NCBI GenBank assembly: GCA_011525785.1
Contig: WYBT01000025.1
Span: forward strand, 53,493-117,492
Length of the DNA: 64,000 bases
Reading direction: 5' to 3'
Source: Planctomycetaceae bacterium
GTDB lineage: Bacteria > Planctomycetota > UBA1135 > GCA-002686595
Below, piece after piece: positions 16,218 through 24,063 of the stretch. A program made the translations under genes and the position numbers. The notes beneath the pieces were generated by a model that was not told the origin of the DNA, did no database searches, and worked only from the letters and a program-made list of their open reading frames with translations. Numbering within the stretch: the stretch's first letter is position 1; every line of letters starts with the position of its first letter.

Positions 16218-17609
16218 CTACTTGCGCCCCGCGGGGGCGTCGAGATCCAGGAAAGTCACCACGTCCGTTTGCGGCAGCGTCTCTTCGATGAAGCGTCGGC
16301 GCAACTCGTTGTGCACGTGCTCGCGCATCGTCTCCCAGCCGGGCGCCGGGCGTTTGGGGCCCGCCCACGCTAGCAGCACGCCCGTGGGGATGCGCACCGG
16401 GCCCACCAGCCGCTCCTCGCCGCCCGCGCCGATGAACAGTGCGTCGCGCAACGCCTCGGGCGCGTTCTCGTCGCCGCTGGTCACCAGGCCTAGCAGTCCG
16501 CCGCGCTCGCGCGAGGCGCTGTCCTCGGAGCGCAACTTGGCGAAGCGCTCGAAGTCGTCGCGCGTGCGGATCTGCTGGCCCAGCCGCGCCAGCTCGCGCT
16601 CGGCGTCCTCGAAGCTGCGGCGGTTCAAGTCATTGGTGAACTTGGCGGCGCGCAGGAAGATCACGCGCGTTTCGTAGGCCTCGCCGAAGCGCGCGTCGAA
16701 AAGCGCGCGCTCCTGCTCGTAGACGCGCCGCAGGCCGGCCTCGCCGAAGTTGCGCTCGACCCACAGCTGCGCGAGCGCCGCGACGCGCACGGCTGGATCG
16801 TTGCGCAGCGAAATCAATGTCAGGCCCTGCGAGGCGAGCATCTGCTCGAAGCTCAAGCCCTTGGTCTTGGGGTCGCTCAGCGCGGCGTCGCGGCGCCGGA
16901 CGAGCTCGCTGTCGAGCGCGCGCTCCAACGCTTCGTTCGAGAGGTCCGGCATGCGCGCCAGCGCCAGTTTGGCGAGCAGCGCGCGATGGCAGTCCTCGGC
17001 GATGTCGTCGGCGGTGAGCTGCTCGATCAGGTGGGGCAGGTACTGGGGCAGGCGGACCTCGAGGTCGCCGCAGCGGGCCACCACGCCGTCATTCCAGGGC
17101 GGCGGGGGCGTCTGCAGTCCGCGTTGCTGCACGATCTGGTCGAGCCACATCTCCTGCTGTTCGGCGTTGACCTGGCGGTTGTCGGGCACGCCCAGCGCGC
17201 GCCGCGCGAGCCGCTCCTGCACCATGCCCAGCCGCAGGAACTCGAGGAACTTGGCGCGCGAGACGCGCTTGGCGGCCAGGTACTCGTCCAGTGATCCGGC
17301 CTCGCCCGAGCGCTTCACGTCGTTCTCGAGCTCGGCCATGCGCTCGTTCAGCTCCCGCGCGCCGATCTCGAGCTTGGACTCGTTCGCCAGCCGCTCGAGC
17401 ACGCGCGCGCGCACCAGGTGGCGCAGCGCGTCGCGGCCCACGGGGCTCATGGCGTGGCGCTCGAGCACCAGGGCCTCGAACTCGCTCCACGACAGTTCTG
17501 CGCCGCGCGCGCTGGCCGCGGGCTCGGAGCGGGCGGTCTGCAGGGCGCGGGCTGGCGCCCAGGCGCACAGCGCGAACAGGAGCACGGCGACGAATCGGGC
17601 GCGCGTCAC
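16218..17609 (-). CDS. Secreted PpiC/SurA-type peptidyl-prolyl cis-trans isomerase
   Basis: 463 residues from GTG 17609, the first start that gives a signal peptide (VTRARFVAVLLFALCAWAPA then RALQ). The N-terminal half is helical and chaperone-like (DALRHLVRARVLERLANESK; SLDEYLAAKRVSRAKFLEFL). The C-terminal part (about 305-440) has the parvulin outline: ETRVIFLRAAKFTN, DFERFAKLRSEDSASRERGG, then LLGLVTSG. It would fold or escort proteins outside the cytoplasm. It lies between an AAA+ ATPase gene (47-base gap upstream) and the microcompartment trio (6 bases downstream). Two more proteins of this general class are at 41803-42948 and 43958-45847. Confidence 0.8.
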   Translation of the reverse strand: MTRARFVAVLLFALCAWAPARALQTARSEPAASARGAELSWSEFEALVLERHAMSPVGRDALRHLVRARVLERLANESKLEIGARELNERMAELENDVKRSGEAGSLDEYLAAKRVSRAKFLEFLRLGMVQERLARRALGVPDNRQVNAEQQEMWLDQIVQQRGLQTPPPPWNDGVVARCGDLEVRLPQYLPHLIEQLTADDIAEDCHRALLAKLALARMPDLSNEALERALDSELVRRRDAALSDPKTKGLSFEQMLASQGLTLISLRNDPAVRVAALAQLWVERNFGEAGLRRVYEQERALFDARFGEAYETRVIFLRAAKFTNDLNRRSFEDAERELARLGQQIRTRDDFERFAKLRSEDSASRERGGLLGLVTSGDENAPEALRDALFIGAGGEERLVGPVRIPTGVLLAWAGPKRPAPGWETMREHVHNELRRRFIEETLPQTDVVTFLDLDAPAGRK

Positions 17610-17656
17610 GGGCGCAGAGACTACTCCACGCGCGAGGGGCCCGGCAAAGCGCTGGC

Positions 17657-18979
17657 TCAGGCGGCGCGACGGCGGCGCGGGTTCGCCCAGCTCACCTGCG
17701 GCGCGCCGCGCACGATCTTCACGGCCACGCGCGAGCGCGGTCCGGGCTTGCGGCCCAGCAGCAACTCGGCCAGCGGGGCCTCGATGGCGCGCCGCACGAC
17801 GTGCGCGAGTTCGCGCGCGCCGCGCTCTCCGTCGAAGCCCGCGCGCGCGACCCAGTCGGCGACGGGGCGGCTCCACTCGAGCACCTGGCCCCGCGCTCGC
17901 ACCCGGCGCGCCAGTTCCGCCAGTCGCCGCCGCGCGATCTCGCGCGCGTCGCCGCCGTTCAGTTCGCGGAACATCACCCGCGCGTCGAGGCGCGCGAGCA
18001 GTTCGGGGGCGAAGTGCTCCTCGAGCGCGCGCTGCGTGAGTTCGCTGCCCACTGCATGGTCGAGCGGCGCGCCTGCGTCGAAGCCCACGCGCTCGCGAGC
18101 GCGGCGCAGCTCCTGCGCGCCGAGGTTGGTGGTCAGGCACACCAGCGCGCGCGTGAAGTCGACCGTGCGACCGCGTCCGTCCGTCAGGCGGCCCTCGTCG
18201 AGCACTTGCAGCAGCAAGTGGCTCAGGCGCGGGTGCGCCTTCTCGATCTCGTCGAACAGCACCACGCACTCGGGGCGTCGGCGCAGCGCCTCGGTCAGCA
18301 CGCCGCCCTGCTCGTGCCCGACGTAGCCCGGCGGCGCGCCGATCAACTTGGCGTATTCGTGCGCAGCGGCGAACTCGCTGCAGTCGATGCGCACCAGCCC
18401 CGATTCGCCCGGGGCCGCGAACAGCTCGCGGGCCAGCGCGCGCGCCAGTTCGGTCTTGCCCACTCCAGTGCGGCCGGCGAACAAGAGCGCCGCCAAGGGG
18501 CGCTCGCCTCCGTGCAGGCCCGCCGCGGCGCGCCGCAAGCAGTCGCAGACCTCGTCCAGCGCGGCGTTCTGTCCGACGACGGCGCGCTCGAGGCGCTGGC
18601 GCAGCTCGCCGGTGCGCTCGCGCCACGGACGCGACGGGCTCGCGCGGGCCGCAGCGCTCGCCTGCGCAGGGGCGCTGGTTTCCTCGGGCAGCCGCGCGGA
18701 GTGCAAGTCGAGGTGCGGGTTCTCGGCCACGCACAGCTGGTACAGCAGCTCGTCCGCGGCCAGCGGATCCTGCGCCTCGCGCAGCGCTTCGCGTGCGCCG
18801 GCGCTCAGCTCGGGGCAGCAGGTGCGGATCACCAGCTCTTGGTACTCGCGCCGCGAGAGACCTGCGCTCGCCGGCGGCGCCGCGGCGTCGGACAGCACTG
18901 CGATGCGCACGAACGCGTCGGCGGGCGCGAAGTAGCGCAGGACGGCGCGGTGGGGGCGCGGGTGCACGGGGCGGGACAC
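17657..18979 (-). CDS. Stand-alone ClpA/ClpB D2-like AAA+ ATPase with its own N-terminal domain
   Basis: 440 residues. The first 110 or so form a helical domain with no family I recognise (REYQELVIRTCCPEL, LYQLCVAENPHLDLHS). The AAA+ module follows: ERAVVGQNAALDEVCDCLRR, Walker A GRTGVGKTELARAL (about 168-181), pore-loop-like region GAPPGYVGHEQGGVLTEAL, Walker B CVVLFDEIEKAH (about 238-249), sensor 1 LTTNLGAQ, arginine region FAPELLARLDARVMF, and a C-terminal small domain with GFDGERGARELAHVVRRAIE. These are the features of the second ring of ClpA/ClpB. There is no first ring, no ClpB middle coil and no clear ClpP-docking loop. It is divergent from the kinase gene at 19078. Confidence 0.85.
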   Translation of the reverse strand: MSRPVHPRPHRAVLRYFAPADAFVRIAVLSDAAAPPASAGLSRREYQELVIRTCCPELSAGAREALREAQDPLAADELLYQLCVAENPHLDLHSARLPEETSAPAQASAAARASPSRPWRERTGELRQRLERAVVGQNAALDEVCDCLRRAAAGLHGGERPLAALLFAGRTGVGKTELARALARELFAAPGESGLVRIDCSEFAAAHEYAKLIGAPPGYVGHEQGGVLTEALRRRPECVVLFDEIEKAHPRLSHLLLQVLDEGRLTDGRGRTVDFTRALVCLTTNLGAQELRRARERVGFDAGAPLDHAVGSELTQRALEEHFAPELLARLDARVMFRELNGGDAREIARRRLAELARRVRARGQVLEWSRPVADWVARAGFDGERGARELAHVVRRAIEAPLAELLLGRKPGPRSRVAVKIVRGAPQVSWANPRRRRAA

Positions 18980-19077
18980 GGCAGGGCTGCATCGGGCGTC
19001 GGGCGCGCGCTTCTTGATCGCGACGGGCCGCGATTCGCTGTGAGACCGAGCGGCTCACGCGAGCTAGAGTTGCCCCC

Positions 19078-20133
19078 ATGGTCAGTGGAGAAGACACCCA
19101 GTTCCTGGCTCTGCTCGTTCACCGCGGCCTGGTGCTGCGCGAAGTCGCCGAGCGCATCTTCCCGGCGCTGCAGCGCGGCGAAGAACTCGATCGACTGCTG
19201 GTGGAGCACACCGGACTGGCGCCGGAGACGGTCGAGAAGTGGCGCCGCACGCGCGCTGGAGAGATCCCCGAGCTGCCCGGCTACGAGATCCTCGGCAAGG
19301 CCGGTTCGGGCGGGACGGCGGATGTGTTCCGCGCGCGCGAGCGCAAGACGCAGCGCGTGCTGGGCCTCAAAGTGCTCAACGTCGAGTCCACGCGCAACCC
19401 GCGCACGCGCGCGGCGTTCGTGTCCGAGGCCAAGTTGCTCGAAAAGCTCGAACACCCCGGGCTGGTGAAGGGCTACGGAGTGTTCAAGAGCGGCTCGGTC
19501 TACTTCTCCAAGATGGAGTTCATCGAGGGCCACACGTTGCTCGAGCTGCTCGACGACGGGCACGCCTTCGACGAGAAGGCCGCGCTGCGCGTCGTGCTGG
19601 CCGTGGCCGAGGCGCTCAGCTACCTCGCCGCCAACGGCATCGTGCACCGCGACATCAAGCCGGGGAACATCATGCTGGCCTCGTCGGGCGAGCTGAAATT
19701 GATCGACCTGGGCTTCGCGGGCCAGGTCGACGACGCGCAACAGGCCGCGCCCGCCAGCGACACGACCGTTGGCACGGTGCAGTACCTCTCGCCCGAGCAG
19801 GCGCAGGGCGGCGCCGCGGACGAGCGAAGCGACATCTACAGCCTGGGCGTCACGCTCTTCCACCTGGTGGTTGGGCGCCTGCCGTTCCAAGGTTCCGACG
19901 ACCGCGAGGTGCTGCGCAAGCAGGTGATGGAGTCGCTCAAGTCGCCCGAGCTCAAGAGCCGCGGGCTCTCGCACCACCTGCAGTACTTCATCGAGAAGAT
20001 GATGGCGAAGGACGCCGCGGCCCGTTACCAGTCGTGGCAGGAGCTGATCGACGATGTGCGCTCGCAGATCGAGGGTCGCGAAGAGCTCGACTTCGAGAGC
20101 CAGATCCGCGCGCGGGCCCAGCGCCGGCGCTGA
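19078..20133 (+). CDS. Soluble Ser/Thr protein kinase
   Basis: 351 residues. A helical N-terminal region of about 65 residues (MVSGEDTQFLALLVHRGLVL, LREVAERIFPALQRGEELDR) precedes a complete kinase domain. Its landmarks are the nucleotide loop GKAGSGGTADVFRAR, lysine in VLGLKVL, glutamate in SEAKLLEKL, catalytic loop IVHRDIKPGN, DLG in place of DFG (LIDLGFAG), GTVQYLSPEQA and DERSDIYSLGVTLFHLV. No membrane segment or sensor repeats follow the domain, so it is cytoplasmic, unlike most PknB-type receptors. An FHA-domain protein, a possible phosphothreonine reader, starts the operon at 24064. It diverges from the AAA+ gene with about 100 bases between. Confidence 0.93.
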   Translation: MVSGEDTQFLALLVHRGLVLREVAERIFPALQRGEELDRLLVEHTGLAPETVEKWRRTRAGEIPELPGYEILGKAGSGGTADVFRARERKTQRVLGLKVLNVESTRNPRTRAAFVSEAKLLEKLEHPGLVKGYGVFKSGSVYFSKMEFIEGHTLLELLDDGHAFDEKAALRVVLAVAEALSYLAANGIVHRDIKPGNIMLASSGELKLIDLGFAGQVDDAQQAAPASDTTVGTVQYLSPEQAQGGAADERSDIYSLGVTLFHLVVGRLPFQGSDDREVLRKQVMESLKSPELKSRGLSHHLQYFIEKMMAKDAAARYQSWQELIDDVRSQIEGREELDFESQIRARAQRRR

Positions 20134-20190
20134 GGCGCTCGCGGTGCGCTGCGCACAAGTCGGCTCGAGCGCAGCCGCGAGGTCCGCGCG

Positions 20191-21375
20191 GTGAAGCGTG
20201 CGCTCGCGCTGCTGTCGGGCTTGTCGCTCGCCGCCCTGGCGACGTGGCTGGCGCTGCGCTCCGACGCGCGTCCGCAGGTGTCGCCCACGCTCGAACCGCC
20301 CGCGACGCCCCAGGCGCCTCCGCCGCCGCCCGTGCGCCGCGAGGTGCAGGCCCCGCTGTCGCCGCGCGAAGCACCCGCGCGCGTTCGCGCCCCGGCCGGC
20401 GACGAGTTCGCCGCCAAGAACAACCAGGCCGTCGAGGCGCTGGAGGCGGGCGAGCTCGAGCGCGCCGTGGTGTTGCTCGAGGAGTGCCACGCCGCCGACC
20501 GCGAGCAGGCGGTCTTCCGCCGCAATCTGGCCGAGGCCCTGGCGCGCCTGGCGGTGCGCGAGCACGAACGCGTGCGTCCCTGTCCCGACTGCCTCGCGCA
20601 CCTCGAGCGCGCGCTCGAACTCGCGCCCGAGCGCGACGACCTCGGCACGCTGCTCGAACGCTGGCGGCGCGAAGCGCAGACCGAAGAGAGCTTCCACCGC
20701 GTCCAGTCGGTGCACTTCGAACTGGCGCACGAGGTCTGGCGCGAAGCGCTGCTCGACCGCTCGGCCGATCTGCTCCAGGCGCTCGAGCTGCACTACGTCG
20801 AGCTGGCGGCGATCTTCGACGTGCGCCCCGCGGAGCAGGGGCGGCCGCGCATTCCCGTGTCGCTCTACCGCCCGGCCGAGTTCTCGCGCATCACGGGGCT
20901 GGCCGAATGGGCCGGCGCCTCGTTCGACGGCGTGATCCGCGCGCCGCTGGCGGAGGGCGTCGACCCCGGCCCGGCGTTCGACGAACTGCTGCGCCACGAA
21001 CTGATCCACGCCTTCGTGCGCGAAGCCGGCGGGCGCGAGGTCCCCGGCTGGCTCAACGAAGGACTGGCCCAGTGGTTCCAGCCCTCGGCCGCGTCGGAAC
21101 TCACGCGCGCGAGAGAGAGCTTGCGCGGACGCGAGTTGATCGCGCTCGAGCGCCTGCGCGGCTCGCTGTCGAAGCTGGCCGAGCCCCAGACCGTGGCCCT
21201 GGCCTACGCGCAGTCGCTGGCCTTCTGCGCCTGGATCGAACGCGAACACGGCCGCCCGGTGTTGCTCGCGATGGTGGCCCAGTGCCGCGCCGACGCGAGC
21301 GTGGAGTCGACCTTCGCGAGTTGGACGCGCGCGGAGCTGTCGGCGGAGTTCGAGCGCTTCGGCGCCGGGCTCTGA
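20191..21375 (+). CDS. Exported TPR protein with gluzincin (peptidase MA-like) domain
   Basis: 394 residues from GTG 20191 with a signal or anchor (MKRALALLSGLSLAALATWL, first residue GTG-encoded), a Pro-rich linker and a TPR-like helical region (NNQAVEALEAGELERAVVLL, then LERALELAPERDDLG, about 70-160). The C-terminal half is a zinc protease-like domain: LLRHELIHAF gives HExxH (about residues 269-273), and WLNEGLAQWF supplies the distal glutamate of the gluzincin pattern. It may be an envelope protease or peptidoglycan-associated factor. It lies 57 bases after the kinase gene and is probably cotranscribed with it. Confidence 0.82.
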   Translation: MKRALALLSGLSLAALATWLALRSDARPQVSPTLEPPATPQAPPPPPVRREVQAPLSPREAPARVRAPAGDEFAAKNNQAVEALEAGELERAVVLLEECHAADREQAVFRRNLAEALARLAVREHERVRPCPDCLAHLERALELAPERDDLGTLLERWRREAQTEESFHRVQSVHFELAHEVWREALLDRSADLLQALELHYVELAAIFDVRPAEQGRPRIPVSLYRPAEFSRITGLAEWAGASFDGVIRAPLAEGVDPGPAFDELLRHELIHAFVREAGGREVPGWLNEGLAQWFQPSAASELTRARESLRGRELIALERLRGSLSKLAEPQTVALAYAQSLAFCAWIEREHGRPVLLAMVAQCRADASVESTFASWTRAELSAEFERFGAGL

Positions 21376-21604
21376 GCGCGCAACGCGGGCCGCCACAGAC
21401 GAGAGCGGGCAGCGGTGTCAGGAGCACCGCCGCCCGCCGGAGGAGTCGCTCGCCGTCAGGAGCGGCGCACGACTCGCGCGCTTCACCACTCAGCGCGCCA
21501 GGATCGCCAGGACAAGCCCGAGTCGGGACGCGCGGCGAACGCTCGCGGGCGCTCGGGTTTCCTCCAGCCCGGGCCGCCCGGCCAGCGCCCTCCGGCGCGC
21601 GCCG

Positions 21605-21718
21605 TCAGCCCGCATCCTCGCGGCGGGGGACGGACCGGTAGGACACCACGAACAGGACGGCTTCGAGGATCCACAGGCCGAGCAATCCGGCGCCAAGCAT
21701 CCACAGCAAGTTGGTCAT
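21605..21718 (-). CDS. 37-residue single-span membrane protein
   Basis: ATG 21718 to TGA 21605. The sequence opens MTNLLWMLGAGLLGLWILEA and continues VLFVVSYRS, one transmembrane segment of about 22 residues, then a short positive tail (VPRREDAG). GGGAG lies about 9 bases before the ATG, a good ribosome-binding site. Many small proteins of this shape exist in bacteria, often bound to larger membrane complexes. It stands alone between the TPR peptidase (plus) and radC (plus), and no function can be proposed. Confidence 0.6.
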   Translation of the reverse strand: MTNLLWMLGAGLLGLWILEAVLFVVSYRSVPRREDAG

Positions 21719-21918
21719 GTTCGATGGTCTCCCGGGGCGGTCGTTCCGTCGCGCTGGGGCTGTCCGTGTTCATCGGGGCGAGACCGCAGGTTCTGGCCCG
21801 AGAGGCGCTTCTTTTTCAGCCCTGCGCAGCGGGTTCTCAATATCGGGACGGGGCGCACTGGTCACCTTTGTTCAGCGCCCGATTGGGGTGTTTGCAGCCT
21901 CGCCCGTGAAATCTCCCG

Positions 21919-22806
21919 GTGCCGCGCAACCGCGGGCCAGCCCCGATCGTCAGCGTCGGCGTGACACAGCCCGGGCTCGTCGATGTGGAGCAGGCCGCCG
22001 ACCGCGCCGGCGGACCCCGAACGCTCTGGCCGGTCGCGGCGCCTCCCGACACGACTGCGGCGCGCGCCGAGAGCGACCGCACCCAGCCCTCGAACGCGGC
22101 GTCGATCGAAACAGGCGCGCGAGCGGTCGGGCTCGCCGCCCTGGCCGCGGGTCGCTCGAACCGTTCGAGTCGCTCGGGCCCAGTCCGCAAGCCCGAGCTG
22201 CGCATCGACCTGCGGGCCGCCAGTGACCGCGAACTGCTGGCGCGCGCGTGTGGCGCGCCACTCGAGCCCGACCGGCCCGCGCCGAACTGGTCGATCGAGG
22301 CCTCGGATTGGTTCGGGCGCACTCCGGCGGAGTTGGCCCACGAGCTGGGACTGACGCGCAGCGCGGCGCAGCGCCTGGCCGCAGCGCTCGAACTCGCGCG
22401 GCGCGCTCTCGCTTTCGCCACGCCGCCGCCGCCTCAAGTGCGCTGCGCGCGCGACGCCTTCGAGCTGTGCCGCGCGCTGTTCGTGGGCGTGCACGTCGAG
22501 CAGTTCCGCGTGCTCAACCTCGACGCCAAGCACCGCGTGAAGCAGAACCTGGTGGTGAGCGTCGGCAGCCTCACGGCCTCGCTGGTGCACCCGCGCGAGG
22601 TGTTCCGCTCTGCGGTGCGGACCAACGCGGCGGCGGTGGTGTGCGTCCACAACCACCCCAGCGGCGACCCGGAGCCGTCGCAGGAGGATCTCGAGGTCAC
22701 GCGCCGACTGGCGGCCGCCGGGCGCACGCTGGGCATCGCGCTGCTCGACCATGTCGTGGTCGGGCGCGACGAGTTCGTGTCCCTGCGCGAGCGCGCGCCC
22801 TGGTGA
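21919..22806 (+). CDS. radC: RadC/JAB-type DNA repair-family protein
   Basis: Up to 295 residues from the GTG at 21919. The N-terminal 90 or so are low-complexity Ala/Arg/Ser and the real start may lie later. The core has a helix-hairpin-helix-like part (WFGRTPAELAHELGLTRSAA) and a JAMM/MPN domain: VGVHVEQFRVLNLDAKHRVK, VSVGSLTASLVHPREVFRSA, the metal motif CVHNHPSGDPEPSQED (His-x-His...Asp) and GIALLDHVVVG. RadC proteins are widespread, but their exact repair role is unsettled. It is convergent with rsmE, with a 66-base gap. Confidence 0.88.
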   Translation: MPRNRGPAPIVSVGVTQPGLVDVEQAADRAGGPRTLWPVAAPPDTTAARAESDRTQPSNAASIETGARAVGLAALAAGRSNRSSRSGPVRKPELRIDLRAASDRELLARACGAPLEPDRPAPNWSIEASDWFGRTPAELAHELGLTRSAAQRLAAALELARRALAFATPPPPQVRCARDAFELCRALFVGVHVEQFRVLNLDAKHRVKQNLVVSVGSLTASLVHPREVFRSAVRTNAAAVVCVHNHPSGDPEPSQEDLEVTRRLAAAGRTLGIALLDHVVVGRDEFVSLRERAPW

Positions 22807-22872
22807 AGCTGCGAGTTGCAGAGCCGCCGATCGCGCGTCGCGCCGCGCCCCGCTCGAAGTTCCGAGCCGGGC

Positions 22873-23637
22873 TCAGTGCAGCGCGATCGCGGCGGCCGCC
22901 TGCGCCGCCAGTTCGGTGCGCAGCACGAAAGTGCGCAGCTGCGCGAGCTCCACGCCGCGCGCGTCGAAGGCGCGCAGTTCGTCGGGCGACCAACCGCCCT
23001 CGGGACCGACGGCCAGAACGATGCGGCCCGGCTTCGCTCGCGCGCGGCGCGTGAACTCCGTCAGCGACGCCGGTGCACGCGGCTCGAGCGCCACCGTTCG
23101 CTCGGCGCTGAAGCCCGGGTCCTCGAGCCACGCGCCGAACTCGAGCGGACCGCTCAGTTCGATGGGCCACAGTCTCCGCGCCTGCTTGCAGGCTTCGCGC
23201 GCTGCCCGTTCGAGCCGCGTGCGGCGCGCGGCGTTCCACTCGCGGGCCCACTCCTGGCTGCGCTCGGTGACGAGCGCGACCACGCGCGCGCAGCCCAGCT
23301 GCACCAGCCCGTCGAGCAACTCCTCGCCGACCTGGGGCCGCGGCCAGGCCACGACCAGTTCGAGCTCGGCCACGCGGGAACCGGGCGCGCCCGGCGGCGG
23401 CTCGGAGAAGGGCTCGCCATCGCGCTCGAGACGCACGTCGTCACGGGCGAGCGCCGCGATGCGCAGCGGCCAGGCGCTCCCGCGTCCGTCCAAGCCCAGG
23501 ATGCGGTCGTCCACTCGCGCGCGAAGTACGCGCGTGAGGTGCTGCTGGTCCTCGTCTGTCAGCCGCGCTTCGCCTTCGTCGGGCGTCGCGCTCAGTTGGA
23601 AACAGCGTCGATCGCTCCAGGGCCAGCTTTGCTCCAT
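22873..23637 (-). CDS. rsmE: 16S rRNA (uracil-1498-N3)-methyltransferase RsmE
   Basis: 254 residues from ATG 23637 (MEQSWPWSDRRCFQLSATPD). N-terminal PUA-like part with DQQHLTRVLRARVDDRILGL, then the SPOUT knot: ELVVAWPRPQVGEELLDGL, LGCARVVALVTERSQEW, AAREACKQARRLWPIEL and the SAM-binding VLAVGPEGGWSPDELRAF followed by RTFVLRTELAAQAAAA. It methylates U1498 in the decoding region of 16S rRNA. The frame is open far upstream of the ATG, but that extension overlaps the intergenic region and the divergent FHA gene and is not coding. Confidence 0.9.
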   Translation of the reverse strand: MEQSWPWSDRRCFQLSATPDEGEARLTDEDQQHLTRVLRARVDDRILGLDGRGSAWPLRIAALARDDVRLERDGEPFSEPPPGAPGSRVAELELVVAWPRPQVGEELLDGLVQLGCARVVALVTERSQEWAREWNAARRTRLERAAREACKQARRLWPIELSGPLEFGAWLEDPGFSAERTVALEPRAPASLTEFTRRARAKPGRIVLAVGPEGGWSPDELRAFDARGVELAQLRTFVLRTELAAQAAAAIALH

Positions 23638-24063
23638 GGCGGCGATTGTTGGCGGCGCTGCGCGACTCGCAAGCTCGCTGCCGCGTGCTTTCAAGGATCG
23701 GTTTCGCCCGCTACGATCCGCCGCGCTGAGAGCGAAGTCGCACGCATGGTGGTAACCGGGGCCCATCCATCGGATACCTCGCCCCCTGCGCACGCACGGC
23801 GCGCTCGGCATGGCCGGCCGGCCGCGCCCTGCGTCCGCGCGACGCTCGGCGAGCCCTTGACTGGGCTCCCGTGGGGGCCGCGCACCCGCGGCGCGAACTG
23901 GGGTGGCTCGAACTCGGCGGCGCGTCCGCCGGGGTGGGCCGGCCCGAGACGGCGGCGCGCGCGCCCGCGCGTCCCCTGGCTCCTGCCTGTGCACTCTCCC
24001 TCGACCTGAGCGCGCCACGCGCGACCAACTCCAACGACGCGCCCCGCGCGCCGCCAACGCCTC
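23638..24063. other. Divergent intergenic region before the pseudopilin operon, about 425 bases
   Basis: Lies between the starts of rsmE (minus) and the FHA gene (plus). Open frames here are Arg/Ala/Pro-rich with no recognisable domain, signal peptide or ribosome-binding site, and I read it as non-coding. It should hold the promoter of the long operon that begins at 24064. I could not single out a convincing promoter. Confidence 0.4.
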
